DNA of 64,000 bases from Deefgea rivuli DSM 18356 (GCF_000620145.1 NZ_KK211081.1:307878-371877); one strand, 5' to 3'; numbered from the stretch's first letter, positions 8,115 to 17,697 are shown. Notes: generated by a model from the letters alone, not told the origin. Made by a program: numbers and translations.

Positions 8115-9032
8115 CTATGCAATCACCTTGGGGGCTTGTGCCAATCGGGTCTCAAGTTTATCAATTTTCCGCCACAACCATTCTTCATCATCCCAATGCG
8201 TCGCCGCTGCGTGCTTGATATCGTCAAACAGGCTGAAATACGCCAAACGTGTTTGCAAACCATCGTCTTGCGGCGCTTTGGCCAAATAAGTTTGTAGTAA
8301 TTTGAAATCGGGGCGGACATCTGGCAGATGGAATAAATCCAAATCCCGATGCGCAAAACGTGCATGGCAAGGGTCAATTACACCACACAGCCGCTGCGAA
8401 TCTGGATCCACCAAAAAATTAGCCGCATGACAATCATCGTGAATCAATGTCGGCAAAGTATCAGCCGAAACGGGTAGCAAATCGAACTGTCCCGCCAATC
8501 CAATAATCCGCTCACGCAAATTCAAACCTAAGCGTTGTGCTGCCAAACTGCTTTGCAACCACATCACTCGATTCGCCAAGAAAACACGATAACTACTGGC
8601 AAAATCGGCGTATTCAGCGCCATCCAAATCACTAAATCCCGTTGGCCGCGTCACCGAATGCCAGTTCAGCAATAAATCGGTACATTCATCCGCAAAACGA
8701 TCAATCGACACGGGAGATTCCAACGCATGGCTGGCCGGAATACCGGGCACATAAGTCATCAACAAAGCCTCACCCATTTCACCAGGGGTATGCACTGCAA
8801 TCACTTCAGCGACAATGACCCCATGGCTATACTGCCGCAAAACGTCAAGGCCGTCAGCCTCTTGCTGCGCCTGTCCAGGTAGGCGATAGCATTTGAGCAC
8901 AGCACGCAATCGGCCGATGCGAACGAGAAACACATCGGCGTAAAAACCGGTTATTTTTTCGATTTCATTGGGTGCGCCCCCCAAATACTGCTGACACAAG
9001 CGAACCACTGGCCCTTGATCGACGATAAACAT
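8115..9032 (-). CDS. Aminoglycoside phosphotransferase-like kinase
   Basis: A protein of about 305 aa with the APH/choline kinase fold. The Brenner-type catalytic loop is LIHDDCHAANFLVDP (Asp as base, Asn for Mg), followed by the metal-binding segment GVIDPCHARFAHRDLDLFHL, where Asp occupies the DFG position. The N-terminal lobe has AVLKCY as the probable ATP-anchoring Lys. I place the start at the ATG at 9032, preceded by AGGGGTGGGGCT; an upstream GTG at 9050 would add six residues. Substrate is unknown: such proteins phosphorylate aminoglycosides, amino sugars, homoserine or fructosamines, and nothing here marks it as a resistance gene. It stands alone, convergent with the DUF2950 gene. Confidence 0.75.
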   Translation of the reverse strand: MFIVDQGPVVRLCQQYLGGAPNEIEKITGFYADVFLVRIGRLRAVLKCYRLPGQAQQEADGLDVLRQYSHGVIVAEVIAVHTPGEMGEALLMTYVPGIPASHALESPVSIDRFADECTDLLLNWHSVTRPTGFSDLDGAEYADFASSYRVFLANRVMWLQSSLAAQRLGLNLRERIIGLAGQFDLLPVSADTLPTLIHDDCHAANFLVDPDSQRLCGVIDPCHARFAHRDLDLFHLPDVRPDFKLLQTYLAKAPQDDGLQTRLAYFSLFDDIKHAAATHWDDEEWLWRKIDKLETRLAQAPKVIA

Positions 9033-9155
9033 AGCCCCACCCCTGAACACATCTCATATGTGGTGGAGCATGCACCAGTCAAACGCCTCAAGTTTTGCGT
9101 TGGCGCAAACAATCGAGGGGTTTAATCTATTCGGTCAGTGCAGTTGAATCGCTTG

Positions 9156-9446
9156 CTAAAGCGTATTGGTTTGGAAAAACTGAACCACTTCGGTCAAATT
9201 GAGCGAAATGTATTCTTTTGTGTGGGGCATTTCAAAATGCAGTTTAAACGCCGCCTCATCATCGAAACGCTCCCAAAGCAAAAAACGAGTCGCTATCGTT
9301 TGGTCTTGATGTAATGTAAAAATTGAACAACCCTTTTCAGTAAGGGTTTTTTCACAAAGAGTAGTGAGTGCTTGCTTTGCCACAGTAATTTGGCTGGCAT
9401 CTTTTACACGCAATTCGGCCGTGATGTAGTACCCATTAGTGAACAC
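9156..9446 (-). CDS. Putative antibiotic biosynthesis monooxygenase (ABM) domain protein
   Basis: A 96 aa protein with the dimeric ferredoxin-like ABM fold as in YgiN: YYITAELRVKD near the start, LTTLCEKTLTEKGCSIFTLHQD, then FLLWERFDDEAAFKLHFEMPHTKEY, the usual W-E-x-(F/Y) and H-x-x-x-(P/T)H region. Such proteins act on quinols or reactive metabolites without a cofactor; the substrate is not predictable. A GTG start at 9446 is supported by AAGGAAG nine bases upstream. It is a single small gene between the kinase and the ABC permease. Confidence 0.65.
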   Translation of the reverse strand: MFTNGYYITAELRVKDASQITVAKQALTTLCEKTLTEKGCSIFTLHQDQTIATRFLLWERFDDEAAFKLHFEMPHTKEYISLNLTEVVQFFQTNTL

Positions 9447-9495
9447 TTTGAGTTGCTTCCTTTAAGAGAAATTAGCTTATTTAGAAGATGAATCA

Positions 9496-11982
9496 TCAAT
9501 CCTTCAACAACATCAACGGCGTCGTCATCGCCAAAACGCGCAGGCGTCGCCATACCGTGAGTGCGGCCAGTAGCATGCCTGCCAACATAGCATACAGCGG
9601 CAACGCCCAGTTCACGCTCATTGGTAGATTGAGTAAGTACGTCGCCAACCACCAACCCGTTGCACTGGCGCAAACGCCGGCAATCAGCCCAGCAATCGCA
9701 CCAATCAACAGACTTTCTAGCCACCAGACCGACGCCAATCGGCTTGATGTTGCGCCCAGTGCGCGCATAATCGCAGCTTCGCGCCGCCGTTCAGCCTCCA
9801 TCGTATCGAGCGCAGCAACCAACACCGTCAAACCCGCCAACACGCACAGCACCAGCACCAAACGCAGCGCCGAGCTGGCCAGCGTAATCACACGTTGCAC
9901 CTCGGCCAGCACTTGGCCAACGTCGATGACGGTGATATTCGGCATTGCCTTCACCCAGCTCGCGATAAACTGCGGCGCATTGCTCAGCTCACGCGGCAAA
10001 TAAAAACTACTAATCCAACTGGTCGGCTGTTCGCGCATCAATGCCTCGCTGCCAGTAACAAAGAAATTAACTCTGAACGATTCCCACGCCACTTTACGCA
10101 AGTTCATCACAGGTGCTGAGAGGGGTATACCCGCCACATCAAAGGTGAGCTTATCCCCGATGGTAATACCCAAGGTCTTCGCTAAACCTTCTTCGACTGA
10201 CCAGCCTGGCACATCACTACGCAGCGGCACGCCAGCGACAATATGCCCTTGCCCCGATACATCGCCTTGCCCTGACGCACCACCAGCGATGTCATTGGAG
10301 ATGCTCAGATTAAACTCCCGCTCAGCCAAACGCTGTGCGCGCGGCTCGGTGTAGCTTTCGGGATTCACCGCTACACCATTTTTGGCCTGCCAGCGCCCAC
10401 GTATCATCGGCGACAAAGTAGGTACAGCCAGTTCATGCTGCACAAATTGCGCCGCTACATCCTCCCGCTGCTCGGGCTGAATATTCACCGCAAAATGATT
10501 CGGCGCATTGGCCGGAATTTGCCGCTGCCACGCGCTGAGTAAATCGTGTTGCACGACGGTGAGTAGCGCAATGCCCATCAAGCCCAATGCCAGCGCACCC
10601 AATTGCGCGACGACCAAGCCGCGTTGGCGCAGCAAAGCACGTAAAGCGATTTTCGCCGTTGCCCCCGGCAAAATCCGCTGCAAGCCATGCAAAATCAGCA
10701 GACCCACGCCGCCTGACAATAACAGCGCAGCCAGCACACCCGCCCCCACCATCGCTGCCAATTTCAAATCTTGTGCGATGGCGTACAGCAAGCCCAACAT
10801 TAAGCCGCCCGTTACCGCCCATTGAACGCCGACTTTGGCGTTTGGCTCAATCTCGCGCCGCAACACGCGCAGCGGCGGCGTATCGGCCAGCGCCATTAAA
10901 ATCGGTCCCGCACTCCCCAGCAGCAAGACCAAACCCAAGGCCGCAGCCAGCAACCACGACCATACCGAGCCAGCTGGCAAAGCTTGCGGCAAGCTAGATT
11001 TCAGCGCGGCGATCAAAATGGTTTCAGCCAACCAAGCCAGTGCGCCGCCGAGCAGCGCCGCTAAAGCCGCCACCAGCACCAGTTGCGCCAATAAAATCGA
11101 CCGCACTTGCATTCGCGTCGCGCCAAAAGTACGCAACAAAGCCACCGTATCAAAATGCCGCAACGCAAAACGCCGCGCAGCCAACACCATCGCCACCGCC
11201 GCTAAACAACCCGCCAGCAATGCCGCCATTTGCAAAAATCGGCTGGCGCGATCTAACGCGTCTTTAAGCTCGGGGCGTGCATCGCGAACGTTTTCCAGTT
11301 GCTGACCGCGCGCCAGCGTTACTTGGCTTTGCCACACCGCTAATTTCGCGTCATCCCCTGCCAGCATCAGCCGATATTTCACGCGGCTACCAAAACCCAA
11401 TAAACCGCTCGCCGCCAAATCAGCTTGATTCATTAACAGCCGCGGTTGCAGGCTAGAGAAATCAAACGCCGCATCCGGCTCGCGCTGCAAAATACCTGCA
11501 ACCCGTAATTGCAGCTGGCCTAGATTAATACTGCTCCCCACGGCAATACCCAGCATGGCTTGCAAACGCGTATCAATAAACACTTGCCCTGCAGGCGGCG
11601 CACTCACTCGCTTCCCGCCTTGCAGCAGCAAATCACCGCGCAGCGGATAGCGATCACTGACTGCTTTCACTGAGGCCAACGTGGTCTGCTCACCAAATGA
11701 CGCCATCGACGGGAATGTCGCCGTTGTTGCCTGCTGCAAACCTTGCACGCTGGCCAATGTGCTCAGCGCCGGATCAATCGCGTGGTCCGATATCAGCACC
11801 CGATCCGCCGCGAGCAGTTGATTCGCCTGCCCCAGCAACAGCCCCTGCACCCGCTCGCTGATCGAACCAACACTGGCCAGCGCTGCAATCGCTATTGTCA
11901 GTGCCAACAGCAAAGTCCGAAACTCACCCGCCCCCAAGCTGCGGCGAAATAAGGTCAAAGTGATTTTTAATGGATTCCACAT
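9496..11982 (-). CDS. ABC transporter permease, FtsX/YbbP family
   Basis: An inner-membrane permease of about 828 aa with two FtsX-like halves, each with large periplasmic loops, as in E. coli YbbP. Hydrophobic segments: the N-terminal LLLALTIAIAALASV, a central cluster (residues about 255-480), and three at the C-terminus (LRLVLVLCVLAGLTVLVAAL, SLLIGAIAGLIAGVCAS, LYAMLAGMLLAALTV), with the family signature MEAERRREAAIMRALGAT between. I chose ATG 11982 (MWNPLKITL), with AAAGG upstream, over the longest frame starting at 12018. It follows the ATPase gene after a 176-bp gap occupied by a repeat. By homology the pair exports or extracts lipids or lipid-like substrates; the substrate is unknown. 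Confidence 0.9.
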   Translation of the reverse strand: MWNPLKITLTLFRRSLGAGEFRTLLLALTIAIAALASVGSISERVQGLLLGQANQLLAADRVLISDHAIDPALSTLASVQGLQQATTATFPSMASFGEQTTLASVKAVSDRYPLRGDLLLQGGKRVSAPPAGQVFIDTRLQAMLGIAVGSSINLGQLQLRVAGILQREPDAAFDFSSLQPRLLMNQADLAASGLLGFGSRVKYRLMLAGDDAKLAVWQSQVTLARGQQLENVRDARPELKDALDRASRFLQMAALLAGCLAAVAMVLAARRFALRHFDTVALLRTFGATRMQVRSILLAQLVLVAALAALLGGALAWLAETILIAALKSSLPQALPAGSVWSWLLAAALGLVLLLGSAGPILMALADTPPLRVLRREIEPNAKVGVQWAVTGGLMLGLLYAIAQDLKLAAMVGAGVLAALLLSGGVGLLILHGLQRILPGATAKIALRALLRQRGLVVAQLGALALGLMGIALLTVVQHDLLSAWQRQIPANAPNHFAVNIQPEQREDVAAQFVQHELAVPTLSPMIRGRWQAKNGVAVNPESYTEPRAQRLAEREFNLSISNDIAGGASGQGDVSGQGHIVAGVPLRSDVPGWSVEEGLAKTLGITIGDKLTFDVAGIPLSAPVMNLRKVAWESFRVNFFVTGSEALMREQPTSWISSFYLPRELSNAPQFIASWVKAMPNITVIDVGQVLAEVQRVITLASSALRLVLVLCVLAGLTVLVAALDTMEAERRREAAIMRALGATSSRLASVWWLESLLIGAIAGLIAGVCASATGWWLATYLLNLPMSVNWALPLYAMLAGMLLAALTVWRRLRVLAMTTPLMLLKD

Positions 11983-12016
11983 CAGGGAGGCCTTTGTCAG
12001 CAGATATTTTAGAGTC

Positions 12017-12151
12017 AAAAACTTGGATCACGAAAGGCACGAAAATACGGCAAAAAACACGAAATAAAACCTAAGTAACATCAAACCTATCGCTCGTTAC
12101 TTTCCTCTCTTTTTCGTGCTTTTTGCATTTCTTTCGTGCCTTTCGTGATCC
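12017..12151. repeat. ACGAAAGGCACGAA inverted repeat element
   Basis: Inverted arms GGATCACGAAAGGCACGAAA at 12025-12044 and its complement at 12132-12151 enclose about 87 AT-rich bases. A second copy of the arm lies at 48.9 kb. This type of repeat is scattered in many proteobacteria. Here it separates the ATPase from its permease gene without an obvious terminator. Confidence 0.7.
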
Positions 12152-12158
12152 CCTCGCC

Positions 12159-12869
12159 TTAAACGTCGTAAGACACCATCGCACCAGCGGCGAGGCGCAG
12201 GCGAGAATGGCAGCGGGCGGCGAGGGTTTCGTCGTGCGTGACCAACACCAGCGTCGTGCCTGCTTCGCGGTTTAGATCGAATAGCAAGTCAGCGATGATT
12301 TCGCCCGTTGCCGAATCAAGACTGCCCGTTGGCTCATCGGCAAACAAAATCTTCGGCCCTGGCGCAAACGCTCGCGCTAAAGCAACGCGCTGCTGCTCGC
12401 CGCCCGACAATTGCCGTGGCGTGTGTTTAATCCGCGCCGCCAAACCGACTCGCTCTAGCCAATGCGCAGCCAGCTCTGCTGAATCAGTGCGCCCAGCTAA
12501 TTCGAGCGGCAGCATAACGTTTTCTAGCGCGCTTAAATCGGGCAATAATTGAAAGGATTGAAAAACGAATCCCGCCAAAGCACCACGCAAACGTGCGCGA
12601 CCATCTTCATTCAGTCCACTGAGCGCAGTGTCTGCCAACAACACATCACCACTACTGGCCACATCCAAACCCGCCAACAGCGCCAGCAAGGTGGATTTAC
12701 CCGAGCCAGAGCTACCCACCACCGCCAAGCTTGCGTTCGTGGCGACACTAAAACTTAAATCGTGCAGAATGGTGAGCGGCCCGGTGCTCGTTGGCACTGT
12801 TTTTGTCAGTTGCTGAACCTGAATAATGGCGGGCGTTTGAATCGAAGGTGTTTGAATAGGGGAATTCAT
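12159..12869 (-). CDS. ybbA: ABC transporter ATP-binding protein, YbbA type
   Basis: A 236 aa ATPase of the LolD/MacB-like family. Walker A GSSGSGKST at residues 52-60, signature LSGGEQQRVALARA, Walker B KILFADEPTGSLD and the switch histidine in LVLVTHDE are all present. It pairs with the FtsX-like permease downstream, and the divergent neighbour is a TesA-like esterase, the same arrangement as in E. coli (tesA, ybbA, ybbP). The likely start is ATG 12869 (MNSPIQTPS). This start shares CATG with the start of the opposite gene, so each gene's upstream signals lie inside the other's coding sequence. A longer frame begins at 12932. Confidence 0.9.
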   Translation of the reverse strand: MNSPIQTPSIQTPAIIQVQQLTKTVPTSTGPLTILHDLSFSVATNASLAVVGSSGSGKSTLLALLAGLDVASSGDVLLADTALSGLNEDGRARLRGALAGFVFQSFQLLPDLSALENVMLPLELAGRTDSAELAAHWLERVGLAARIKHTPRQLSGGEQQRVALARAFAPGPKILFADEPTGSLDSATGEIIADLLFDLNREAGTTLVLVTHDETLAARCHSRLRLAAGAMVSYDV

Positions 12870-13509
12870 GAAATCGATTATCCAGTGGCAAGGTTGGTTA
12901 AGGCTGGCTTTAATCAGCCTGCTCAGCGGCATGGTTCACGCCGTCAATCCGCCGACGATTTTAGTCTTTGGCGACAGCCTTTCCGCCGGTTACGGCATCA
13001 AGGCCGAGCAAGCTTGGCCGGTACTGCTTGAAGCTGAACTCAAACGTCGTGGCAAAAATTTTAGCGTGATCAATGCCAGTTTGTCCGGCGAAACCAGCGC
13101 AGGTGGCCGTTCGCGTTTTGCGGCGATTAGCAAAAAATATCCAGCGCAGCTGGTGATTGTCGCCTTGGGTGCAAATGACGGTCTGCGCGGCCTACCCACT
13201 CAAGAGTTACAAAATAATCTGGCAAAAATCATCAGCACCGCTCAAGCGGCGGGGAGTAAAGTGCATTTAGTCGGCATGCAAATGCCGCCCAATTATGGCC
13301 TGCCCTACACCAAAGCGTTTGCCGCAACGTATCCAGCGCTGGCCAAGCAATACAAAACCAGCCTCACGCCATTTTTGCTTGCGCCGATCATTCAAAACAA
13401 TGCGCTCTTTCAAGCCGATCAACTGCACCCCATCGCCAGCGCTCAGCCTTTGATTATGCAGGTGATATTGCAAGATTTATTAACGCAGCAAAAAGCATTG
13501 TTTAAGTAG
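12868..13509 (+). CDS. tesA: TesA-type SGNH esterase/lysophospholipase
   Basis: A 213 aa periplasmic hydrolase. A signal peptide (WLRLALISLLSGMVHA, residues 10-25) is followed by block I FGDSLSAGYG with nucleophile Ser37, block II INASLSGETSAGG, block III LGANDGLRG and block V ADQLHPIA with the catalytic Asp/His. E. coli TesA acts on acyl-CoA thioesters and lysophospholipids. The ATG at 12868 is preceded by AGGGG and overlaps the divergent ybbA start by 2 nt. Its TAG stop coincides with the first bases of a 49-nt palindrome. Confidence 0.92.
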   Translation: MKSIIQWQGWLRLALISLLSGMVHAVNPPTILVFGDSLSAGYGIKAEQAWPVLLEAELKRRGKNFSVINASLSGETSAGGRSRFAAISKKYPAQLVIVALGANDGLRGLPTQELQNNLAKIISTAQAAGSKVHLVGMQMPPNYGLPYTKAFAATYPALAKQYKTSLTPFLLAPIIQNNALFQADQLHPIASAQPLIMQVILQDLLTQQKALFK

Positions 13510-13556
13510 GTATATAAATATAAGTCTTATTAATAAAAGCCTATATCCACATACCC
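13508..13556. repeat. 49-nt palindromic repeat, copy 1
   Basis: Outer arms AGGTATAT and ATACCC, AT-rich centre CTTATTAATAA. It starts inside the tesA stop codon and ends 2 bp before the 8-bp duplication flanking the MITE-like element. There is no T-tract, so it is not a classical terminator. Confidence 0.75.
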
Positions 13557-13566
13557 AATAAAATTA

Positions 13567-13837
13567 GGCCATGTTCAGATTTGGTGTTGATGCTGTGCCA
13601 CGCTCGTTGAGCTGGGGCTTTAAACCCCCGTCCAAGCACACCGAGCACGAAGAAAGACAAACAGCTTTATCGTTTGGCTTTCGCCACGCGAGGGAACCGC
13701 GGAGCGGGGTGCGCCCGGGGCGGCTTCTTTGCTTACTTTCTTGGCCGTTCAAGAAAGTAAGTCCCCGTCGCGGATTGCGACTGTAAAACACGTGCCGCAG
13801 GCACTTAAAACCATCAACACGTAATCTGAACATGGCC
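13567..13837. mobile_element. MITE-like element, copy 1 (271 bp)
   Basis: Terminal inverted repeats GGCCATGTTCAGATT and AATCTGAACATGGCC are perfect over 15 bp and extend imperfectly through GTGTTGATGG. The flanks are TAAAATTA (13559-13566) and TAAAATTG (13838-13845), a nearly perfect 8-bp target duplication. Inside is a hairpin CTTACTTTCTTG/CAAGAAAGTAAG. No protein-like frame fills the element, so it must be mobilised in trans, if at all. It is about 85% similar by eye to the copy at 17.85 kb. Confidence 0.78.
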
Positions 13838-13933
13838 TAAAATTGATAAATCTTCATTAATTTGATTAAGAACTTTTCTTCCCCTTCTCGCTGGTATTAC
13901 GCAGCGAAAAGAGGAGGAACTTACATTTGAAAT

Positions 13934-14514
13934 TTACTGCCCAACGAGCGTTGGCTCAATCAGCTTCACCACTTGCTTCACGCCCGACACCGATGCGGCA
14001 ATATTGGCGATTTGATTGCCAATTTCTGGGCTGGCCACGCCCAGTAAATACACGACGCCACGTTCAGTCACTACTTGCACATGCACGCTCGCGCCGTCTT
14101 TGACTTCCAGCAAGACCGCGCTTTTCACTCGCGTGGTGAGCTGAGAATCATTCATCCGATCTATCGCACTCGACTTAGGCCCAACGACGGTTTCGTTATG
14201 CACCTTGCGTGTCTGCGGGAAGCTTTTAGCGATTTCAGTGGCTTTTTGCTGCGCCTCGGCGCTTGGCAGCTCACCCGTCAGCAATACCGCACCATTAAAG
14301 GTATCGACATTAACGTGCGCGAGTTCTTTCCATTGATCGATAATTTTGGCGCTGATATTAGCGGCTAAATCAGTATCGCTTTTAATCAGCATGGTTTTGC
14401 GCGGATCAGAGCCGATCCATGCGCCAACCGCTACACCACCCACGACGACCAAAGGCACGCACGCCGATAAACCCATGCTGAGCAGCAAGGCTGAAATCAC
14501 CACCGCGCGCTTCA

Positions 14515-14515
<1 letters not shown>
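13934..14515 (-). CDS. dolP: BON-domain outer-membrane lipoprotein, DolP (YraP) type
   Basis: A lipoprotein of 193 aa. The signal peptide MKRAVVISALLLSMGLSAC ends in a lipobox (LSAC). Two BON domains follow, about residues 45-110 (LAANISAKIIDQWK ... HVNVDTFNGAVLLTGE) and 122-190 (TTRVKSAVLLE ... GVVYLLGVASP). E. coli DolP sits in the outer membrane and supports its integrity and BAM function. The ATG at 14515 overlaps the diaA stop by one base (TAATG), so translation is coupled; the frame extending to 14617 is only overlap with diaA. Gene order rsmI/lpoA-yraN-diaA-dolP is as in E. coli. Confidence 0.92.
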
Positions 14516-15150
<635 letters not shown>

Positions 15151-15236
15151 CTACTGTGAGTCGATAAACATTTAGCCCTAAGCTGTCAAACCCAGCGAGG
15201 GCTATTTTAGATTGCTTGTATTAGCTTGATATGGGG

Positions 15237-15575
15237 CTAATTAGCTTGGATACAATCCTTGAGCCACTGCAAGTTTTCCCCATCAATACAAATTGCATCA
15301 AATCGACACGGCGGCACCGGCGAAATGGTTTGCAAATACATTTGCGCGGTGCGAATGAGTTTTTCTTGTTTCGCGCGATGAATGCTATTCACTGCGCCAC
15401 CAAAACGTGAATTGCTACGTGAGCGAACTTCAATAAACACCAGCGTTTTACCGTCTTTGCAAATCAAATCGATTTCGCCAAAACGGCAATGCCAATTGCG
15501 CGTAATCAGTTTTAAGCCCTGCGTGAGCAGAAAATCAGCAGCGCGCTGCTCGGCCGCCACACCGAGCTGATTCAT
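15237..15575 (-). CDS. yraN: UPF0102/YraN family nuclease-like protein
   Basis: A 112 aa protein of the UPF0102 family with a restriction-endonuclease-like core: GVAAEQRAADFLLTQGL, then FGEIDLICKDGKTLVFIEVRSR, where Glu/Asp and the E-V-R motif match the nuclease active-site pattern, then AVNSIHRAKQEKL. The biological role is unsettled. The start codon abuts the end of lpoA (both at 15575), so the two are translationally coupled. Confidence 0.93.
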   Translation of the reverse strand: MNQLGVAAEQRAADFLLTQGLKLITRNWHCRFGEIDLICKDGKTLVFIEVRSRSNSRFGGAVNSIHRAKQEKLIRTAQMYLQTISPVPPCRFDAICIDGENLQWLKDCIQAN

Positions 15576-16696
15576 TATTTATCCAAGCTCATTGTGCGCA
15601 TCATCATGTCCCGCTTCACGACGTGATCGCTGCCTATGGTTAATACGCCTGTTACACCGTTGATCGGCTGTTCATCTTTCGGGGCTTTTATCAACTGCGC
15701 GGCCACACGCCAAGCATCGACACCAAAAGCAAATAGTCGCTCCAAATCATTCGATGTCGCGCGAGTGCGATTATACAAATCATAACCATCGGTGTCTGGC
15801 ATACCTACCCAGGGCATATCGACGAAACGTATACCCGTCAAGTCAACCAGAGCAGTACGTCCTAAGCGGCCCGCGTCAATTTGGCTAGTGCCATAAACGG
15901 GAAAATCATTGCCTAAGTAAGGACGAACTAAGCGCGCCGCTTTGCCATCCATCGCCAGAAAAATTGCATCGGCATTTTCTTGTTTGAGCTGTTCACGCAA
16001 TTGCGCCGCATCACGACGTGCATCGGCCACCGTAATCACGACCACATCGCTTTGATTTATTTTTTTCCACTCCTGCACAAAACCCTGCGCCATTCTTTGG
16101 CTCAGCGCATCGTTCACTTGCAAGATAAGGGGACGTGAATGTTGATTTTTCTGCATCAACTGAGCCGCTTGTGCGGCCTCCGCGTCCACCGACAAACTAA
16201 AGCTGTATAAATTAGCTTGCTGCAAGGTCGTCTCATCAAAACTATTTAAGGCCAACACCGGCACGGTCAGTTCCGTACTATCAGATAAATAATTAATCGC
16301 TGATTTGGTCAAAGGGCCAATCACCACCTGCGCGCCGTCTTGAACCGCTTGCTGATACACCGCAACGATGTTTTCTTCTTTATCATCCGTTGGATACACA
16401 CGCACCAAAGGAATTCCCGCTCCGCCATGCACGCGCTCACCCGCCAACACGCCAGCGCGTATCGTATCGCTCGCCGCTTTAAACGACTTTACTTTCGAAG
16501 GTAAAATCAGCGCCATCAAACCACTAGTCGGTGCTACCTCGGCGACGGCACTGGCATCTTCTGCCTGCGCGGTAGTGGTCGTAACGCCTAACGCCCCGTA
16601 TAGTACGGCGCTTAAGATCGCTACTAAGCGAAACCACGATACAGCCGCCCAAAACTGGGCAAGGAGAAATTTGGCGTGCATAACCCTGATATCCAT
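15575..16696 (-). CDS. lpoA: LpoA-type penicillin-binding protein activator, short form
   Basis: A 373 aa periplasmic-binding-protein-like protein (two Rossmann-like lobes: LMALILPSKVKSFKAASDTI, GAQVVIGPLTKSAINYL, ADAIFLAMDGKAARLVRPYL). It corresponds to the C-terminal domain of E. coli LpoA, which activates PBP1A in peptidoglycan synthesis. The N-terminal TPR domain of the enterobacterial protein is absent, and no lipobox is visible; the leader ends in AQAED, suggesting ordinary signal peptidase cleavage. ATG 16696 or ATG 16681 may be the start; the first overlaps the divergent rsmI by 21 nt. First gene of the lpoA-yraN-diaA-dolP run. Confidence 0.85.
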   Translation of the reverse strand: MDIRVMHAKFLLAQFWAAVSWFRLVAILSAVLYGALGVTTTTAQAEDASAVAEVAPTSGLMALILPSKVKSFKAASDTIRAGVLAGERVHGGAGIPLVRVYPTDDKEENIVAVYQQAVQDGAQVVIGPLTKSAINYLSDSTELTVPVLALNSFDETTLQQANLYSFSLSVDAEAAQAAQLMQKNQHSRPLILQVNDALSQRMAQGFVQEWKKINQSDVVVITVADARRDAAQLREQLKQENADAIFLAMDGKAARLVRPYLGNDFPVYGTSQIDAGRLGRTALVDLTGIRFVDMPWVGMPDTDGYDLYNRTRATSNDLERLFAFGVDAWRVAAQLIKAPKDEQPINGVTGVLTIGSDHVVKRDMMMRTMSLDK

Positions 16697-17545
16697 GTCA
16701 GTAAGTCTTCATTATATGTGGTTGCCACGCCAATCGGAAATTGGGGTGACATGACCGCTCGCGCCATCGCCGTGCTTAACGCCGCCGATGTGATCGCCGC
16801 CGAAGATACTCGTGTGACGGGTCAGTTGCTCAAGCAATACGGCATTACAACACCAATGATCTCGGTGCGCGAACACAATGAACGTGCGATGGCTGAAAAA
16901 CTGATTGCGCGCCTTGCTGCTGGTGAAACTGTAGCCCAAGTTTCCGATGCTGGCACGCCAGCCGTTTCTGATCCGGGCGCAGTTTTGGCCGCTGCGGTTC
17001 ATGCCGCAGGCTTTAAGGTCATTCCAATTCCTGGCGCTTCAGCTTTAACTACGGCGCTGTCGGCCAGTGGTTTTACTTGCGCGCATAGCCTGTTCTACGG
17101 CTTTTTACCACCGAAAACCAAACAACGCTGTGACGAATTAACAGCGCTAAAAGATTCACCCTATATCACTGTGTTTTACGAAGCACCGCATCGCATTGCC
17201 GATTGTGTTGCTGATATGGCCGAGGTCTTTGGTGCTGAGCGTGAAGCCGTGCTGTGCCGCGAACTCACGAAAACCTTCGAAACCATCCGCCGTGGCCCTT
17301 TGGCTGAGCTGGCCGAATGGATTAAAAATGATCCAAATCAGCAAAAAGGTGAATCGGTCGTTGTCGTCAACGCAGCACCGCGCGCTGAGAAAGACGAAGC
17401 CCATGCCCACGATCAAGTTTTAGTGCCATTGGTCGCTGAATTGCCTGTCAAGCAAGCGGTTGCGCTGGCGCAAGCGATCACAGGAGCGCCGCGTAATGCG
17501 CTGTATGAGCGCGCGCTGGAACTCAAAAAAGCCACTCAAGCATAA
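16676..17545 (+). CDS. rsmI: 16S rRNA 2'-O-ribose C1402 methyltransferase RsmI
   Basis: A 289 aa SAM-dependent enzyme of the tetrapyrrole methylase fold that methylates C1402 in the decoding centre of 16S rRNA. Motifs: YVVATPIGNWGDMTARAI near the N-terminus, AAEDTRVTGQLLK, VSDAGTPAVSDPGAVL, IPIPGASALTTALSASG, FYGFLPPK and YEAPHRIADC, RELTKTFETIRRG. The start is GTG 16676, preceded by AAGGAG nine bases away. Its 5' end overlaps lpoA's 5' end on the other strand. Confidence 0.95.
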   Translation: MHNPDIHVSKSSLYVVATPIGNWGDMTARAIAVLNAADVIAAEDTRVTGQLLKQYGITTPMISVREHNERAMAEKLIARLAAGETVAQVSDAGTPAVSDPGAVLAAAVHAAGFKVIPIPGASALTTALSASGFTCAHSLFYGFLPPKTKQRCDELTALKDSPYITVFYEAPHRIADCVADMAEVFGAEREAVLCRELTKTFETIRRGPLAELAEWIKNDPNQQKGESVVVVNAAPRAEKDEAHAHDQVLVPLVAELPVKQAVALAQAITGAPRNALYERALELKKATQA

Positions 17546-17561
17546 AAATTTAACGAAATGC

Positions 17562-17590
17562 TTGTCAAACTGTAATGCAGTCGCTATTAT
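17562..17590 (+). promoter_or_regulatory. Sigma-70 promoter of tRNA-Leu
   Basis: TTGTCA at 17562-17567 and TATTAT at 17585-17590 with a 17-bp spacer, 22 bp before the tRNA. Confidence 0.75.
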
Positions 17591-17612
17591 GGCGGCTCTT
17601 TACCAGACACCT

Positions 17613-17697
17613 GCCCGGGTGGCGGAATTGGTAGACGCAGCGGACTCAAAATCCGCCGCCGCAAGGTGTGCCGGTTCGAGTCCGGCCCCGGGCACCA
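17613..17697 (+). tRNA. tRNA-Leu (anticodon CAA)
   Basis: An 85-nt class II tRNA. Acceptor arms GCCCGGG/CCCGGGC, anticodon stem GCGGA/TCCGC with loop CTCAAAA giving CAA, long variable arm, T-loop GTTCGAGTC, encoded CCA. Confidence 0.95.

Noticed and set aside
8115..9032. Aminoglycoside resistance gene
   Set aside because: Only the general kinase fold is supported; there is no mobile context or close match to a known resistance enzyme that I can recognise.
9488..11305. Several plus-strand frames opposite the ABC permease, some over 130 codons
   Set aside because: Shadows of the GC-rich permease gene with biased, low-complexity composition (Ala/Pro/Arg) and no family features.
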